Source of the DNA: Ichthyosporea sp. XGB-2017a
Taxonomy: Eukaryota; Opisthokonta; Ichthyosporea
Direction of reading: 5' to 3'
Assembly (NCBI GenBank): GCA_002811675.1
Contig: PDIM01000009.1
Coordinates: forward strand, 88,114 to 152,113
Length of the DNA stretch: 64,000 nt
The translations under genes and the position numbers were made by a program. The notes under the pieces were generated by a model. It saw only the letters and a program-made list of their open reading frames with translations, was not told the origin of the DNA and made no database searches. Of this stretch, positions 29,866 through 40,373 are shown in pieces. Positions within the stretch are counted from its first letter, which is position 1; every line of letters begins with the position of its first letter.

Positions 29866-30806
29866 TCACTGCATCTGGACTAGATGGTTTGCAGTAGCTT
29901 CAACATTTCCGTGGTTGTTTTCCAGGACACCGCGTATAATCTCCTCGTCCATTTCAGGAAACATCTCCTTCAGCTGACTGACTCCACTCGCTATTTCCTG
30001 TTGGCTTGGTCCAGCTGCTTGGGGGGGAATTCCGGGCCCTGTGCCTGGGGGGTATCGATGCACTGTCGATACAGTTTGGGGAACCACTATCCGTCTTCTC
30101 AAGGAGGGAGGCACCATATCTGGCTTATAAGTTATGGAAAGCTTAATTTGACCAACAATGTCTTTCGTGGTGTGTAAATCAAACCTGCTCAAAGAAACGT
30201 GATCATAGCGTCAGTATTTGCGCATCTGTTGAACAAACGATGAAATTAGTCAACTTACCAGTCTTCTACAACTTCATTAGGGGTTTGTAACACAGACGAA
30301 ACAGGAATAACTGCCCAACCAGTAACCGAATCTGACATAATCCCTTCATCCAGAATTTCCAGTTTAAATGCCTCAACTCCAGGTCGATGAGCACTGCAGA
30401 GCCAAATAAAGTACAATTTAAGTACAAACTTTCACCTAAAAAGCGACAATAAGACGAGACGTTTAACTTACAGCGAATATTCCTCATCCCAATGAGGAGT
30501 TTTACCGCTATTTGAACAAGAGCGGCTATTAATTACGACCCCTGCATGTTTAATCCGTGCATACAAATCACTACGGAAGAGCCCAGGCTTCTTTTTTAAG
30601 ATTCCTTCTTTCAAGCCAATCATTAACGTGCCAAAGTGCTGCTCTTGTACAACAAATGGCTGCATAGGGGCCTGTGAGGCCGCAAACTGTTGTTGCATCT
30701 GCATTTGTCTATTTCGGATTGCCCTTTGCTCAAGCTCCCCAGGGCCATTTTGAAGTCTCAAGAAATCGTCTGACAAACCATGCTGTGGCTCACTTTGTTG
30801 CATCAT
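29866..30806 (-). CDS. TOLLIP: TOLLIP-like C2 and CUE domain protein
   Basis: Three exons (30472-30806, 30259-30393, 29866-30184), GT-AG, 262 residues, close to human TOLLIP (274). The start is the first of two adjacent ATGs at 30806. A Gln-rich N-terminal segment leads into a C2 domain (HFGTLMIGLKEGILKKKPG; RPGVEAFKLEILDEGIMSDS; IVGQIKLSITYKP) spread over all three exons. A Pro-rich linker follows, then a C-terminal CUE domain (VSQLKEMFPEMDEEIIRGVL then an NNHGNVEATANHLVQMQ helix). TOLLIP binds phosphoinositides and ubiquitin and works in endosomal sorting and selective autophagy. The usual loop acidic residues for calcium binding in C2 are not obvious. Confidence 0.9.
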
Positions 30807-31421
30807 TGCACTTTTGCTAAATAAAAGAGATAACTTAAAAATCTGTTTAACACACCCAGCTAAATATAAATCTACACCTTTCCCGAACACAACGAAGGGG
30901 ATTCACTGCACACTCGATCACGTCGCTAATAAAATCAACGCCTCTTTCAAATCAAACAATGATATTATGTAAATTCAAAACCATACGTCACGTAAATAAA
31001 AGCCCACAGATCACCGCAGGGTGGCTGGGAGATACACCAGGGGGGTAAGGTACCGAGGGACGGACAATGAGTATTATACCTAGTTTATCATTTATTTGTC
31101 GATCCGTTTGAGGGAGGCCGGAGGAGGCGGGAGGGATCGGACGGATCAACAGGGGGCCCTGCTGCAAAGTACTGTACCTGCGTCACTGTACAAAGGACTG
31201 GCTTGTGAGAAGTTGGATATTTTAAACTTGAAAGGCTAGCTGAGTCTGCAGGACGGGTAGATTTGTGTGGTGTGGTGGGATCTGGAATGCTTTTGGAGGG
31301 GGTCTGGGTTCTTCTGTTTTGGTTAGGCCACTGTTCATTTCACGTGTGTTTGATGTGTTGATTTGCTGGGAAAAAGAAGGGGTGAGGGAAAGTTTCTGTT
31401 TTTGGGTGTGAATAGTGCTGC
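30807..31421. promoter_or_regulatory. Divergent promoter region, TOLLIP / NT5DC
   Basis: 615 bases, G-rich at 31040-31170. ACTGTACCTG at 31171-31180, preceded by GGGGGCC and GCTGCA as in 13569-13606. No gene seen. Confidence 0.4.
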
Positions 31422-33164
31422 ATGATGTATAGAAGCTTGAGCTTCGCTAATAGGCTTACAGGGGTCCGCTGGCTGATTTATCACAGTCAGGATTGCTTGA
31501 GGTTGGGCTGTAAAAGCAAAACGGGTTGGAAGGGATTGGCTTGTGGAGTCAATGGCGTTTTTCATGAAAGATCGTTTGTTGCTTCTGCACGAATGGGCAC
31601 AAAAACTGTAAATGGTAGCGAAGATGTGTTTGAACGCTTAAAAGAAAGATATGCAGTCAGCAAGGAGTCCATTTTTGGTGTGAATTCTGAAACCACGGAA
31701 TTACCACAGGTAGACCAACATGCCATTTTTACAACAAATGAAATTGACTTGACAAACATTTCCGCTTTTGGATTCGATTACGACTATACTTTGGCAAATT
31801 ACACAGATAATCTTTTGCCTCTTATTTACAACTGTGCTAGAGATATCCTCATACAAGATTTTAGATATCCAAAAGAGATTCTCGATGTTGATTATGACCC
31901 CGAATTTGCTATTCGTGGTTTGCACTATGACAAGAAGAGAGGATTGTTGTTAAAGATTGATTCTTTTCACAATATTCAGCTAGATGCCGTGTATTTGGGT
32001 CGTAACAGGGTGCCAGTAGCAGAGACTTTGGCTGCATATAAGGGGGAACACATTTCGATAGATTACATGAACTCTAATATGACCCAACTGAGGGATATAT
32101 TTTCACTACCCGAAGCTTGTCTGCTTGCCAACTTGACACAGTTCTTTATCGACAACATGATCAGATTTGATTCAGAATACCTGTATAGTGATGTTAACAA
32201 GGCAATAAGTTTAGTACACACGTCTGGAACGCTGTACAAATCCATAATTGCTAATCTAGAGCTTTATCTTCATCGTTCGGAAGGAATAGGAAATGTGCTC
32301 TCGAAGTTAAGACAGAATGGGAAAAAGGTTTTCTTGTTGACCAATAGCCCGTTTGAATTTGTGTAAGTTTGATTTTTTGGTTTTGAAAGAAGTTTATGTC
32401 TTGTGAAATGTGAATGCAGCTAGTAATGCAGTGTATATATTTTGCTCTTGTATTCTAGGAATGCGGGGATGTCCTATATGGTTTCTCCGAGGTGGCGGGA
32501 ATTCTTTGATGTGATTATTGTACAAGCCCATAAGCCTAAATTCTATGATTCCGATAGACCTTTTAGGAGACTTGATGTTGAATTTTCCCAACCAACGTGG
32601 CACCACGTTAACACGTTCCGCCCGGGCAATGTGTACTGTGAAGGAAATCACCGTGACTTCACACGTATGACAGGCTGGTCTGGATCTTCGGTTTTGTATA
32701 TAGGAGATCACATATATAGTGACCTTGCGGATCCGTCTTTGAAGCATGGCTGGAGAACTGCGGGTATTATTAAAGAGCTTCAAAATGAAATCAAAATACA
32801 GAACTCTGTCAAGTATCAGCAGAAACTTACATGGCTAATGAACATTTCGCGAATCATTAAAGAGGGTCAGTATTTGACTGGAAATGAGAGGCGCACGTTG
32901 GAATTGTGGAAGAAAGAAAGTAACGACATTCGAGTGGACCTAAAATCCCTTTTTAATCCTCAATTTGGCAGCTTATTTCGAACTCATGTCAACCCCTCGT
33001 ATTTTGCCCACAAAATCAATCGATTTGCAGATTTGTATACTGCCCGTGTTGAGAATTTCTTGAATTACCCTGCGGATCATTCATTTTATCCACGCAGAAT
33101 GTATCTCCCGCACGAGGCTCAGGGGCGAAGAAATCCGGATGGAACATATCGATTCGGTGTGTAA
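31422..33164 (+). CDS. NT5DC2: NT5DC2/3-like HAD-superfamily 5'-nucleotidase domain protein
   Basis: Two exons (31422-32362, 32459-33164), GT-AG, phase 2, 548 residues. The N-terminus (MMYRSLSFANRL...) is basic and could be a mitochondrial signal. HAD motif I is FGFDYDYTLA with the two catalytic Asp at 119 and 121. Motif II is KVFLLTNSPFEFV at the exon junction and motif IV is VLYIGDHIYSDL. FNPQFGSLFRTHVNPSYFAH is a strong match to NT5DC2/NT5DC3 and the IMP-GMP nucleotidase group. Substrate is unknown for the NT5DC branch. The stop codon overlaps an AATAAA signal (33163-33168), which implies a very short 3' UTR. Confidence 0.92.
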
Positions 33165-33780
33165 TAAAAAAACAGGGGTACGTGAGATTTTTGTGTGCCC
33201 ATAGACCACCCAATGGAGTGGTTCTATGTGTGTGCCGCAACCTTTCACGAGTCATTTGTTTTAGTTCCTTTTGGCAAGTAAGATTACACAATACACACCA
33301 CATGTCCTCGTCTCTATTGGGGTATTATCAGCAGCTTCAGTCTCATTCAGCTCTGTAGACCCACTTGCACATCTTTCATTACTGATGTTAGAGTTTGCTA
33401 ATAGAAAGCATTCCTTGCACTGTATTGCTTCGACTTTCATACTATCCGAATAGTGAAGGGATAGGTAGCAGGAACATACTTCCCGCCAAAAATAAAGGAG
33501 CTGCAGGGGGCCGTGCCAGACTGGCAGGCTACTTAACCCTAAACCCTTTAAATATTCCAATTATAATTGCTCGCTGCAGGGGATCATCCTCCTTTCCAGT
33601 TTCTGGCTTTTGGTTGTTTGAATTGGAGAATAGCTTTCGATTTTTCAAAAGAGATTTAGAAAAGGGAGGAATCTGGATTCGAATGTTATTGTTTTATTGC
33701 CAATGCCTTGGGGGGTTCATTATGACGAAACTTTGACTTGGCTTGGGTAGATTAGAGGCCAATTTCAAAGAAACGTAGAA
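33165..33780. promoter_or_regulatory. CPLANE1-like gene promoter region
   Basis: 616 bases. TTCCCGCCAAAAAT (E2F-like) at 33480-33493 and telobox-like TTAACCCTAAACCCTTTAAA at 33533-33552, 40 bases apart, 229-300 bases before the ATG. An imperfect hairpin (CATAGACCAC with GTGGTTCTATG) is at 33200-33228. Confidence 0.5.
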
Positions 33781-36700
33781 ATGGCGGTTGATGCGTTTTT
33801 GAACACCGTTATCAAAATATCTGGGAAGGCAACATGGGAAAGATGTTGTTGCATAAGTAGGACAAGTGGGATTTGCCTTTTCGTCTTTGAGGATAAAAAT
33901 ATTCGAGGCCTTCTTAAAAATGGCAAAACAATCAAAAACCTGAAGCCGATAGATGGGATCAAAGATCTAGCTGTTCAGTATTCGACATCAACCAACGGAA
34001 AGTTCATTTGTGCTCTTCTTTCTTCTGGTGAGATTCTCATATGGGATTGTATGCAGGATGAGGTTACCTATGTCGAATTTCCACGAATAGGGAGTGGAAA
34101 TGACTTTGGTGACTTGAAAGATTTAAAGTACGGTCGGTATTCTCTTTTTCTTAACGACTCCGGAGACAAACTGGTGGTAATCACAGCAAAATCTGAAATA
34201 TATGTATGGCAATCTATTGCAGATAGTGATAAAGATGCGGGCAGGTACACCACTGGTCGTTGGGTGCTTGTACCTCCTAAATCAAATAATATACTACCTG
34301 GCGCAGCGACTGAAATTAGAGCCAATACTGCTTCGTTTTACATTGATCAAGGCGGAAACGAACGAGCAAACTGCACTTTCGTATTCGTTCAAAACAACAC
34401 TTTTCATGTAGTAAATGCAGAAATGACTTTCTGTACTTCTAATGACCCTTTATATCCTGAACGTCTACCTGAAATCAAATGGATTTTGTATAGCAACTCG
34501 CTATCAACCTTTGACGAAAGCCTCAAACCGAATTTCGGAGGCATCAAATTATCCTGGAACAAGCAAGGGGACATACTAGCAATTGCGATTAACCAACTAC
34601 TCTCCTACAATTGCTGTATTATGTACTTTTCAGTATACAACCAAAATCAAGTTTTGCTTAAACTCGGTCCTTACTATGATGCTGACCCCATGAGTTGGGA
34701 CAAGGAGATTTGGACAATGGACTTATGCTGGACTGCAGACAGTTTGCTTCTTGGAACTATAAATGGGAAGGGCCAAATGCTAATATGTTCGAAGTTAGGG
34801 AAACCTCTTGACCTTAGGCTTGTAAACAAAGCGGGCAAATCCTTGCCTCAAAATACTTTGCTATCTCTAAAGCTACCTCAAAATTTTCTCAAACAAACAA
34901 ACTTAAAATTCTCTTTGAAAGCCCATCCTATCAAGCATTGCTTTATTGCTTGTGTAGGTAGTGTTGTTTACATAATACAGTTTAATGAACTTTCATATGG
35001 ACATATCATAAGGAAGCTAGCGTCAACAGAAAACTGTCTAGGGATTCGATCTACCCTGTTGAAAGACTTTGCAAGCTTAGGCCCCAACTTAGGACAAACT
35101 CTTCTTGCTTGGCGATTGCTTTGTTCATCGGCCGCGTTTGTTGATGAAACAGAATTCAGTTCTTGTGCTGAATTAATAGTACGGAGGACAACTATTCAAG
35201 TTCAAAGTCTGTTACAAAAGAGCAATTCTCAGGAAGACGAGCTGAGCATCCTTATATCTTCATTCGGCCTTGCTTCAAAATCGATCGTGTGGTGCACATT
35301 CCGGAGTGCTATATTGCCCTGGATGCTCTCTCTTGCTCAAGGATTTTTCACGGTCCTTATGGAGAACGAAGCTTATTATGCCATTTTACATTTACTCCGC
35401 ATTACCCAACACTCCCTGAAGTATTACACGTCGATATGTTTTCCGGGAACTGTACCGAGTGCATTTGAAAACGTCTATAATATCCAAGGATTGTGGAACC
35501 AGTGTATAAGTCTTTGTGCTCACAGACTCAGTATATGTGAAAATGAAGAGAAGAAGAAACTATTGAAGGCTATTCTCGGTGCTCTGAGGCATAAGCTGAA
35601 GGGGGAGCGCATAGCTAAGTCTCCCGGAAATGTCATAAAAGCAGTATCAGAAAAGAATGTTATTAAGAGAGATGCAGATGCCGCATTCTTAGAAGGTAAC
35701 ATTGAGAAAGCATTGGAATTATATTCCGAACTTGGACAAGATGGGCAGTTTTACAAGCTATTGTGTTATCTTCATGAAAAGGATTTAAAAAACGCATTAT
35801 ATATTATGTATGACTCATTTGAAACCATCACGTGCCCCATTGACTGGGAGGAAGAAAATCTTGTCAAGGAACGCCCTAGCCAGTTTCCATTTGTCAAACC
35901 CAAATCATTTTACCGAAGCAAAAGCATCATACAGATAATGTGCGATATAATCAAGTCTTATTTAAAAGGTGAAAAGGGGCTTTATCCCTCCCCTTTATCA
36001 ATTCCTCTATCTTTAACACCATCTGAAATAACAGAGCTTGCTGATATTCGCTATTTGAGCATTGGACATGCGTCTTTGAAGACTGCCGTCGAATCCAGTG
36101 GAACTCATGTACATTTCAGTCAAATGCGTTTGTGCCTAATATTGCTGAACTCCGGTCTGCTCGAGGAATGTATTGAAAGCCTTGAGCAGTTCAGGTGCTG
36201 GAAACAGTGCGTCGGAATATTGCATATGTGCAATCATTACATCGAAGATTTTTCTCTTGAAGATTATTTAATTGATCGTTTCGAAAAAATTTTGGCCAGA
36301 AACTCTCTTGCCGATTCTTGTGTCTGGAGTACGTTTTGCGGCATTGCTAAAATGCGCGCTTGTATTGATCATGTTGCCGAGGTTGGCGTTTGTGCATTGC
36401 TCAAGTCGCTGGTGGGCAAACCAGTATTGCCTCTATCTCTTAAAAAGGGGCAAATAGCTTCCCTCCACGACCCAAAACCTCGTCTTTTGCTAGCAAACCC
36501 TACTGAAGAAATTGCATTTTGGATACCGGCGTTTGTTGTGCTACTATCACAGGGTGGAATCACTCATCTTGTTTTACAAAAATGCTCTCAGTATTGGAAG
36601 GAGAATGGGTCTACTGTGGACTTTGAAACAATATCTATTCTCCTGGAAAATGCTGACATTGATTGTAAACCGGAAACCAACACTGATTCGTCCGAGTTGA

Positions 36701-39700
36701 TATTGAATTGTCGCATTTTTTTTGCTTTGTTCTCGATTTTGAAAGCCCGTGAACGATTGTGGGAAATACTTTACCAGTTCCCATCAATGAATAGCAAGAA
36801 ATTCCCCCTCAAGGAAGTTTCTGAGATATCGCTTTACCTGGCTTTATTTCCACATTGGAAGGACGTCGATGGTCTGAAAACCCTTTATTTTAAATGTATT
36901 CTAAAAATGGAAGAAAATGCCGATTTAGCGGAAGATATAGCCTTCATGTATTCTCTTCCCGGTAAAGATATAAGAGGCTCAATCGAAAAGGTAAGAAAAA
37001 AATACTTGAAGGCTAATATAAGCCTTTTTGGGGTAGGTGAGCCTTCCAACCCTCCTTTGTCCCCTGGTGAAAAAGGTGATATTCCAGACATAAATTTGGC
37101 CAAAGCCGAGTCTTATTGTTTTATTGACAATCTTGTGCCTCTTGTTCGATTTCTTTTGGAACTTCGAAGTGCCAAAGAAACTTTCGTCCCCATCAAAACC
37201 TCCAGCAAAGGATTTGAGTCCCTCGATTGCTTATCATTCGCAGGTATTTCTTCGTCGGTTTTTTATTCTACCTGTGAATGGAAAGATTCTTCGGGCAGTA
37301 CGGCTATGGAAATAGTCAGTAACATAAACGACGAATGTGGCCACCCCCTCCCCATCGTTTCAATGCTGGATGAAATGAAAATTAGGGATATCTTTATCTT
37401 GAATTGTTTAGCACTTCTTTATGAAAAGAAAACCGGTAGGATTAATTCTGGACAGCTTCCTTCCAATGAAAGTACAAGAGACGAAGTGATTAAAGAGCAC
37501 GATTCAATAGAAAGCGAATCACCTGCTCCCGAAATGCCTATTATTCACATCACTGAGGAGTCTTTACCACCATCGCCATTAAAAACAGTCGCTACATCCT
37601 GCAAAGAACCTGATATTAGCAATGACACAACCCCACCTGTAATAGAACACAACCTTGGCTTGGTAACGCCAAAAACCTCTCTTGGGGCTGAAGATAGAAC
37701 AGTGCCTTCCACAAGACCAGCCCCTGTTTTCGAAGAAACTTTGAAGAATGAAGAAATCCCGAGCACAACGACCGAAGCGCCTGTTCCCGGTACGTACAGG
37801 AATGTTTGGAATCAAAGCTTGGAGAAACTTGCAAGGAATGAACTTGAAGCACTGTTGAAACAGCAGCATGATGCCGTGTGGAGTATCCTTTCCCTCCAGA
37901 CTGGAAGTGTTAAAGAGCAGAAGAGGGACTCCCCGCCTCTTGACGTTGATATTGAAAATGAAACGCTGGCCCCTAAAATGCTTCATGTAGAGCAACGTGA
38001 TTACCTTAACAGGCCTGCCCTTTTGAAACTTGATCAAGATTTGAAAAAGTCCGACAACTTATCACCCACAGTTCGAGAAATGCGTACTGTGAAAACTTTT
38101 GGCCGTGAAAGCCCAATTGAGGTCCGCGACCATGATCCAAAAGTACTCCTACGTCTTCCACTTATTGCCAAAGCACCTACTCCTGAATTTTGCAAACCTC
38201 AGTTGCTCAAAGTTCCTTTTTCGAGAACTACTCCAACAAGAGAAAGAAATGGCTCCTTTGATGACGTAAATCAAAGACTTCCCAAAACACAAAAATCCTA
38301 TGATGCTGTGTTTCCCAAACATATACCTCTTCGCACCCCCCAAGCTCCCTTTCGGGAACGGTTTGTTCTTTTGAAGCCAAGTCAAACAGAAAACTATTCC
38401 GAAGAACGGGGCATTGCAAAATATAGCAGTGGCCCAATCGATCGGGGTGTGAATGTTTCCTTTTCAAATTCTCCTTTACCTCAGTATGCTGAATTTCCTT
38501 TTCTAAAGATCAATAGAAGGCAGGGGGTGGACCCATCGGAAATTTCGAACGATGACAAAAGTCATTTTACTGAAAGAAAATCCCCGGATAAGATTCCTAC
38601 GGATCGAAATCCTAGGATATCGTTTGTCACTATCAAGGGGGCTGACATCCCACCCGCAAGAGATGCAGAAGTATCTCCACATGCTCTCTCTATATCGGAG
38701 TCGACTGATTCTTTCTCTCACAATAGTAAAAAGACTGTGGGGACTAGTATCAATGATAATCTTACTGCCATGCGCTTGCAAAACGCACGGCAGACCCAAT
38801 CAGTGCTACAGTCAGATGCATTGACAAGGCTTACAGACCAGTTGTATTCCGAAGTTACCAAAGGGGTGAAATCTTCATATTCACAATCTGTGGGCTTCTC
38901 AGCCCCGTTTTTTGTTGAAGGAGAAAAAGATCAAAGTTCAACCGGCACAGCTAGCCCGCTGCAGCCACTTGAAGTATCTGTGGCTATAATTGATCCTTCT
39001 GAGCCTGTTCAATTGACTTTTCCACTGGACAATGGAAGCAAAGAGACGGAATTCTGTTCCGTTTTAGACGTCGAGACTTTCCATGATAGCGGGGACATAG
39101 CAATGCAAGAGCGCGAAGCCAAGTCGAAACCAGCAAGTTCTCCAGAAATGAAAGCACCGGAAGAACAACCAAAATGTAGTAATGTGAAGGGATCAGATAT
39201 TGGCAATGCATCAGTACTATCAGGAACAACGCTCAATGCGAAGGTTGACCAATTAGATGTGCAACTGGAATCTATTTTGAAAAAAGCGTCACAGCTTGAG
39301 TCCAATTTGGAAGCGGAGCAAGGGAACAACTTTATGCATCCACAGTTTCGCGAAAATCAAGACAAAATTGAAGTATCAGACGGCTTTCTTTTAAACCACC
39401 GAGAGGCTGTTAAAAAGTCGGTCGCAGAAGCTCGAGCAAGGCATAAAACTCTGGCTTCTAGACCAAGGAATCCTATTAAAGCCTTGCCTAAAGGGGGTGA
39501 AAAGAGCCGTTCCCCTTCTAAAGAAAATGAACATAACACAAATGAAAACTTGAGTATTCCGCTTAATTCTGAAAAGCTAAAACCTCACACCTTTGCTACC
39601 GGGGAGAGAGTGCCATTTAAAGAAATTTCGGATGATTCTTTGAACTCTAGCTTTGCTACCCTTTTATCGAGCTCGCCGATTCGCCAACCAAGTCCAAAAG

Positions 39701-40131
39701 CTACTTCTGCGAAGGCCAAAAGCCCGAATAAGTCTCCTTCTGTGAAGAAGGCCGAACTTAGAGAGTGGATGAAGGCTAAGCGAAGGGAGCAGCATTTGAA
39801 GTTTCTTCAAGAACGCGAAAATAAGATTAAAAAAGAAAAGCGCCCATTCCGTCCTGATCTAGCCTCCGGACCTGTCGAAAAGGTGACTCATGAAAATAGA
39901 CTTGACGAACAAATTCAAATTCGCCTCGAAGAAGCGTATGACTTGATGAGTGACATCGTTGACGGCAAAGACACATGGAAAAAAGCTTTGCCGAATCAAA
40001 GGTACAAAGTTTCTCCTTCAAATTCTTTTGCTGAATTTTACGAAGATGACGCTGATGCCTTCTCTACGACGTCAGGTAGTATCATGTCAAACATTGATTG
40101 GGCCGAAGTTGACCGAATTCTGAATGAATGA
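33781..40131 (+). CDS. CPLANE1: CPLANE1 (C5orf42/JBTS17)-like ciliogenesis protein
   Basis: 2116 residues in one uninterrupted 6.35-kb frame. The N-terminal region (about 1-420) looks like a WD-type propeller; GKFICALLSSGEILIWDCMQ parallels the LLVSGELFLWN segment of animal CPLANE1. A long helical middle follows (ALELYSELGQDGQFYKLLCY, about 640-660, suggests a solenoid of the kind found in ciliary transport proteins). A Ser/Pro-rich disordered stretch runs about 1200-1800. Near the C-terminus are VDQLDVQLESILKKASQLE (about 1821) and AELREWMKAKRREQHLKFLQ (about 1990), matching the Joubert-associated C-terminal region; the protein ends DWAEVDRILNE. Animal CPLANE1 is about 3200 residues, so this one is shorter. 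In animals it recruits intraflagellar transport proteins to the basal body, so its presence suggests cilia. Family call rests on remembered motifs. Confidence 0.75.
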   Translation: MAVDAFLNTVIKISGKATWERCCCISRTSGICLFVFEDKNIRGLLKNGKTIKNLKPIDGIKDLAVQYSTSTNGKFICALLSSGEILIWDCMQDEVTYVEFPRIGSGNDFGDLKDLKYGRYSLFLNDSGDKLVVITAKSEIYVWQSIADSDKDAGRYTTGRWVLVPPKSNNILPGAATEIRANTASFYIDQGGNERANCTFVFVQNNTFHVVNAEMTFCTSNDPLYPERLPEIKWILYSNSLSTFDESLKPNFGGIKLSWNKQGDILAIAINQLLSYNCCIMYFSVYNQNQVLLKLGPYYDADPMSWDKEIWTMDLCWTADSLLLGTINGKGQMLICSKLGKPLDLRLVNKAGKSLPQNTLLSLKLPQNFLKQTNLKFSLKAHPIKHCFIACVGSVVYIIQFNELSYGHIIRKLASTENCLGIRSTLLKDFASLGPNLGQTLLAWRLLCSSAAFVDETEFSSCAELIVRRTTIQVQSLLQKSNSQEDELSILISSFGLASKSIVWCTFRSAILPWMLSLAQGFFTVLMENEAYYAILHLLRITQHSLKYYTSICFPGTVPSAFENVYNIQGLWNQCISLCAHRLSICENEEKKKLLKAILGALRHKLKGERIAKSPGNVIKAVSEKNVIKRDADAAFLEGNIEKALELYSELGQDGQFYKLLCYLHEKDLKNALYIMYDSFETITCPIDWEEENLVKERPSQFPFVKPKSFYRSKSIIQIMCDIIKSYLKGEKGLYPSPLSIPLSLTPSEITELADIRYLSIGHASLKTAVESSGTHVHFSQMRLCLILLNSGLLEECIESLEQFRCWKQCVGILHMCNHYIEDFSLEDYLIDRFEKILARNSLADSCVWSTFCGIAKMRACIDHVAEVGVCALLKSLVGKPVLPLSLKKGQIASLHDPKPRLLLANPTEEIAFWIPAFVVLLSQGGITHLVLQKCSQYWKENGSTVDFETISILLENADIDCKPETNTDSSELILNCRIFFALFSILKARERLWEILYQFPSMNSKKFPLKEVSEISLYLALFPHWKDVDGLKTLYFKCILKMEENADLAEDIAFMYSLPGKDIRGSIEKVRKKYLKANISLFGVGEPSNPPLSPGEKGDIPDINLAKAESYCFIDNLVPLVRFLLELRSAKETFVPIKTSSKGFESLDCLSFAGISSSVFYSTCEWKDSSGSTAMEIVSNINDECGHPLPIVSMLDEMKIRDIFILNCLALLYEKKTGRINSGQLPSNESTRDEVIKEHDSIESESPAPEMPIIHITEESLPPSPLKTVATSCKEPDISNDTTPPVIEHNLGLVTPKTSLGAEDRTVPSTRPAPVFEETLKNEEIPSTTTEAPVPGTYRNVWNQSLEKLARNELEALLKQQHDAVWSILSLQTGSVKEQKRDSPPLDVDIENETLAPKMLHVEQRDYLNRPALLKLDQDLKKSDNLSPTVREMRTVKTFGRESPIEVRDHDPKVLLRLPLIAKAPTPEFCKPQLLKVPFSRTTPTRERNGSFDDVNQRLPKTQKSYDAVFPKHIPLRTPQAPFRERFVLLKPSQTENYSEERGIAKYSSGPIDRGVNVSFSNSPLPQYAEFPFLKINRRQGVDPSEISNDDKSHFTERKSPDKIPTDRNPRISFVTIKGADIPPARDAEVSPHALSISESTDSFSHNSKKTVGTSINDNLTAMRLQNARQTQSVLQSDALTRLTDQLYSEVTKGVKSSYSQSVGFSAPFFVEGEKDQSSTGTASPLQPLEVSVAIIDPSEPVQLTFPLDNGSKETEFCSVLDVETFHDSGDIAMQEREAKSKPASSPEMKAPEEQPKCSNVKGSDIGNASVLSGTTLNAKVDQLDVQLESILKKASQLESNLEAEQGNNFMHPQFRENQDKIEVSDGFLLNHREAVKKSVAEARARHKTLASRPRNPIKALPKGGEKSRSPSKENEHNTNENLSIPLNSEKLKPHTFATGERVPFKEISDDSLNSSFATLLSSSPIRQPSPKATSAKAKSPNKSPSVKKAELREWMKAKRREQHLKFLQERENKIKKEKRPFRPDLASGPVEKVTHENRLDEQIQIRLEEAYDLMSDIVDGKDTWKKALPNQRYKVSPSNSFAEFYEDDADAFSTTSGSIMSNIDWAEVDRILNE

Positions 40132-40373
40132 GATTGACAAATGCTCTAAATCCCATACATATTGGAGCATTTTCCTTCACTTCCGAAACACCACAAAGTC
40201 AAAAAACTAATTTTAATTGAAATTCTGAAACAAAAAATGAACCATAAAATAATGTCAGAAAATAAAATTGACGTCGCCCCGCAAGTCCGTTGTTATTTTT
40301 GTTTTGTTTATTTTTTGTTCTGATTCTCAGGCGGGTGGGGATCGGAGACATTACTCGTCAGAGGGAAGTAGAG

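Noticed and set aside
33395-33736. Plus-strand frame of 113 codons in the CPLANE1 promoter
   Set aside because: No protein-like features, and it spans the E2F-like and telobox motifs.
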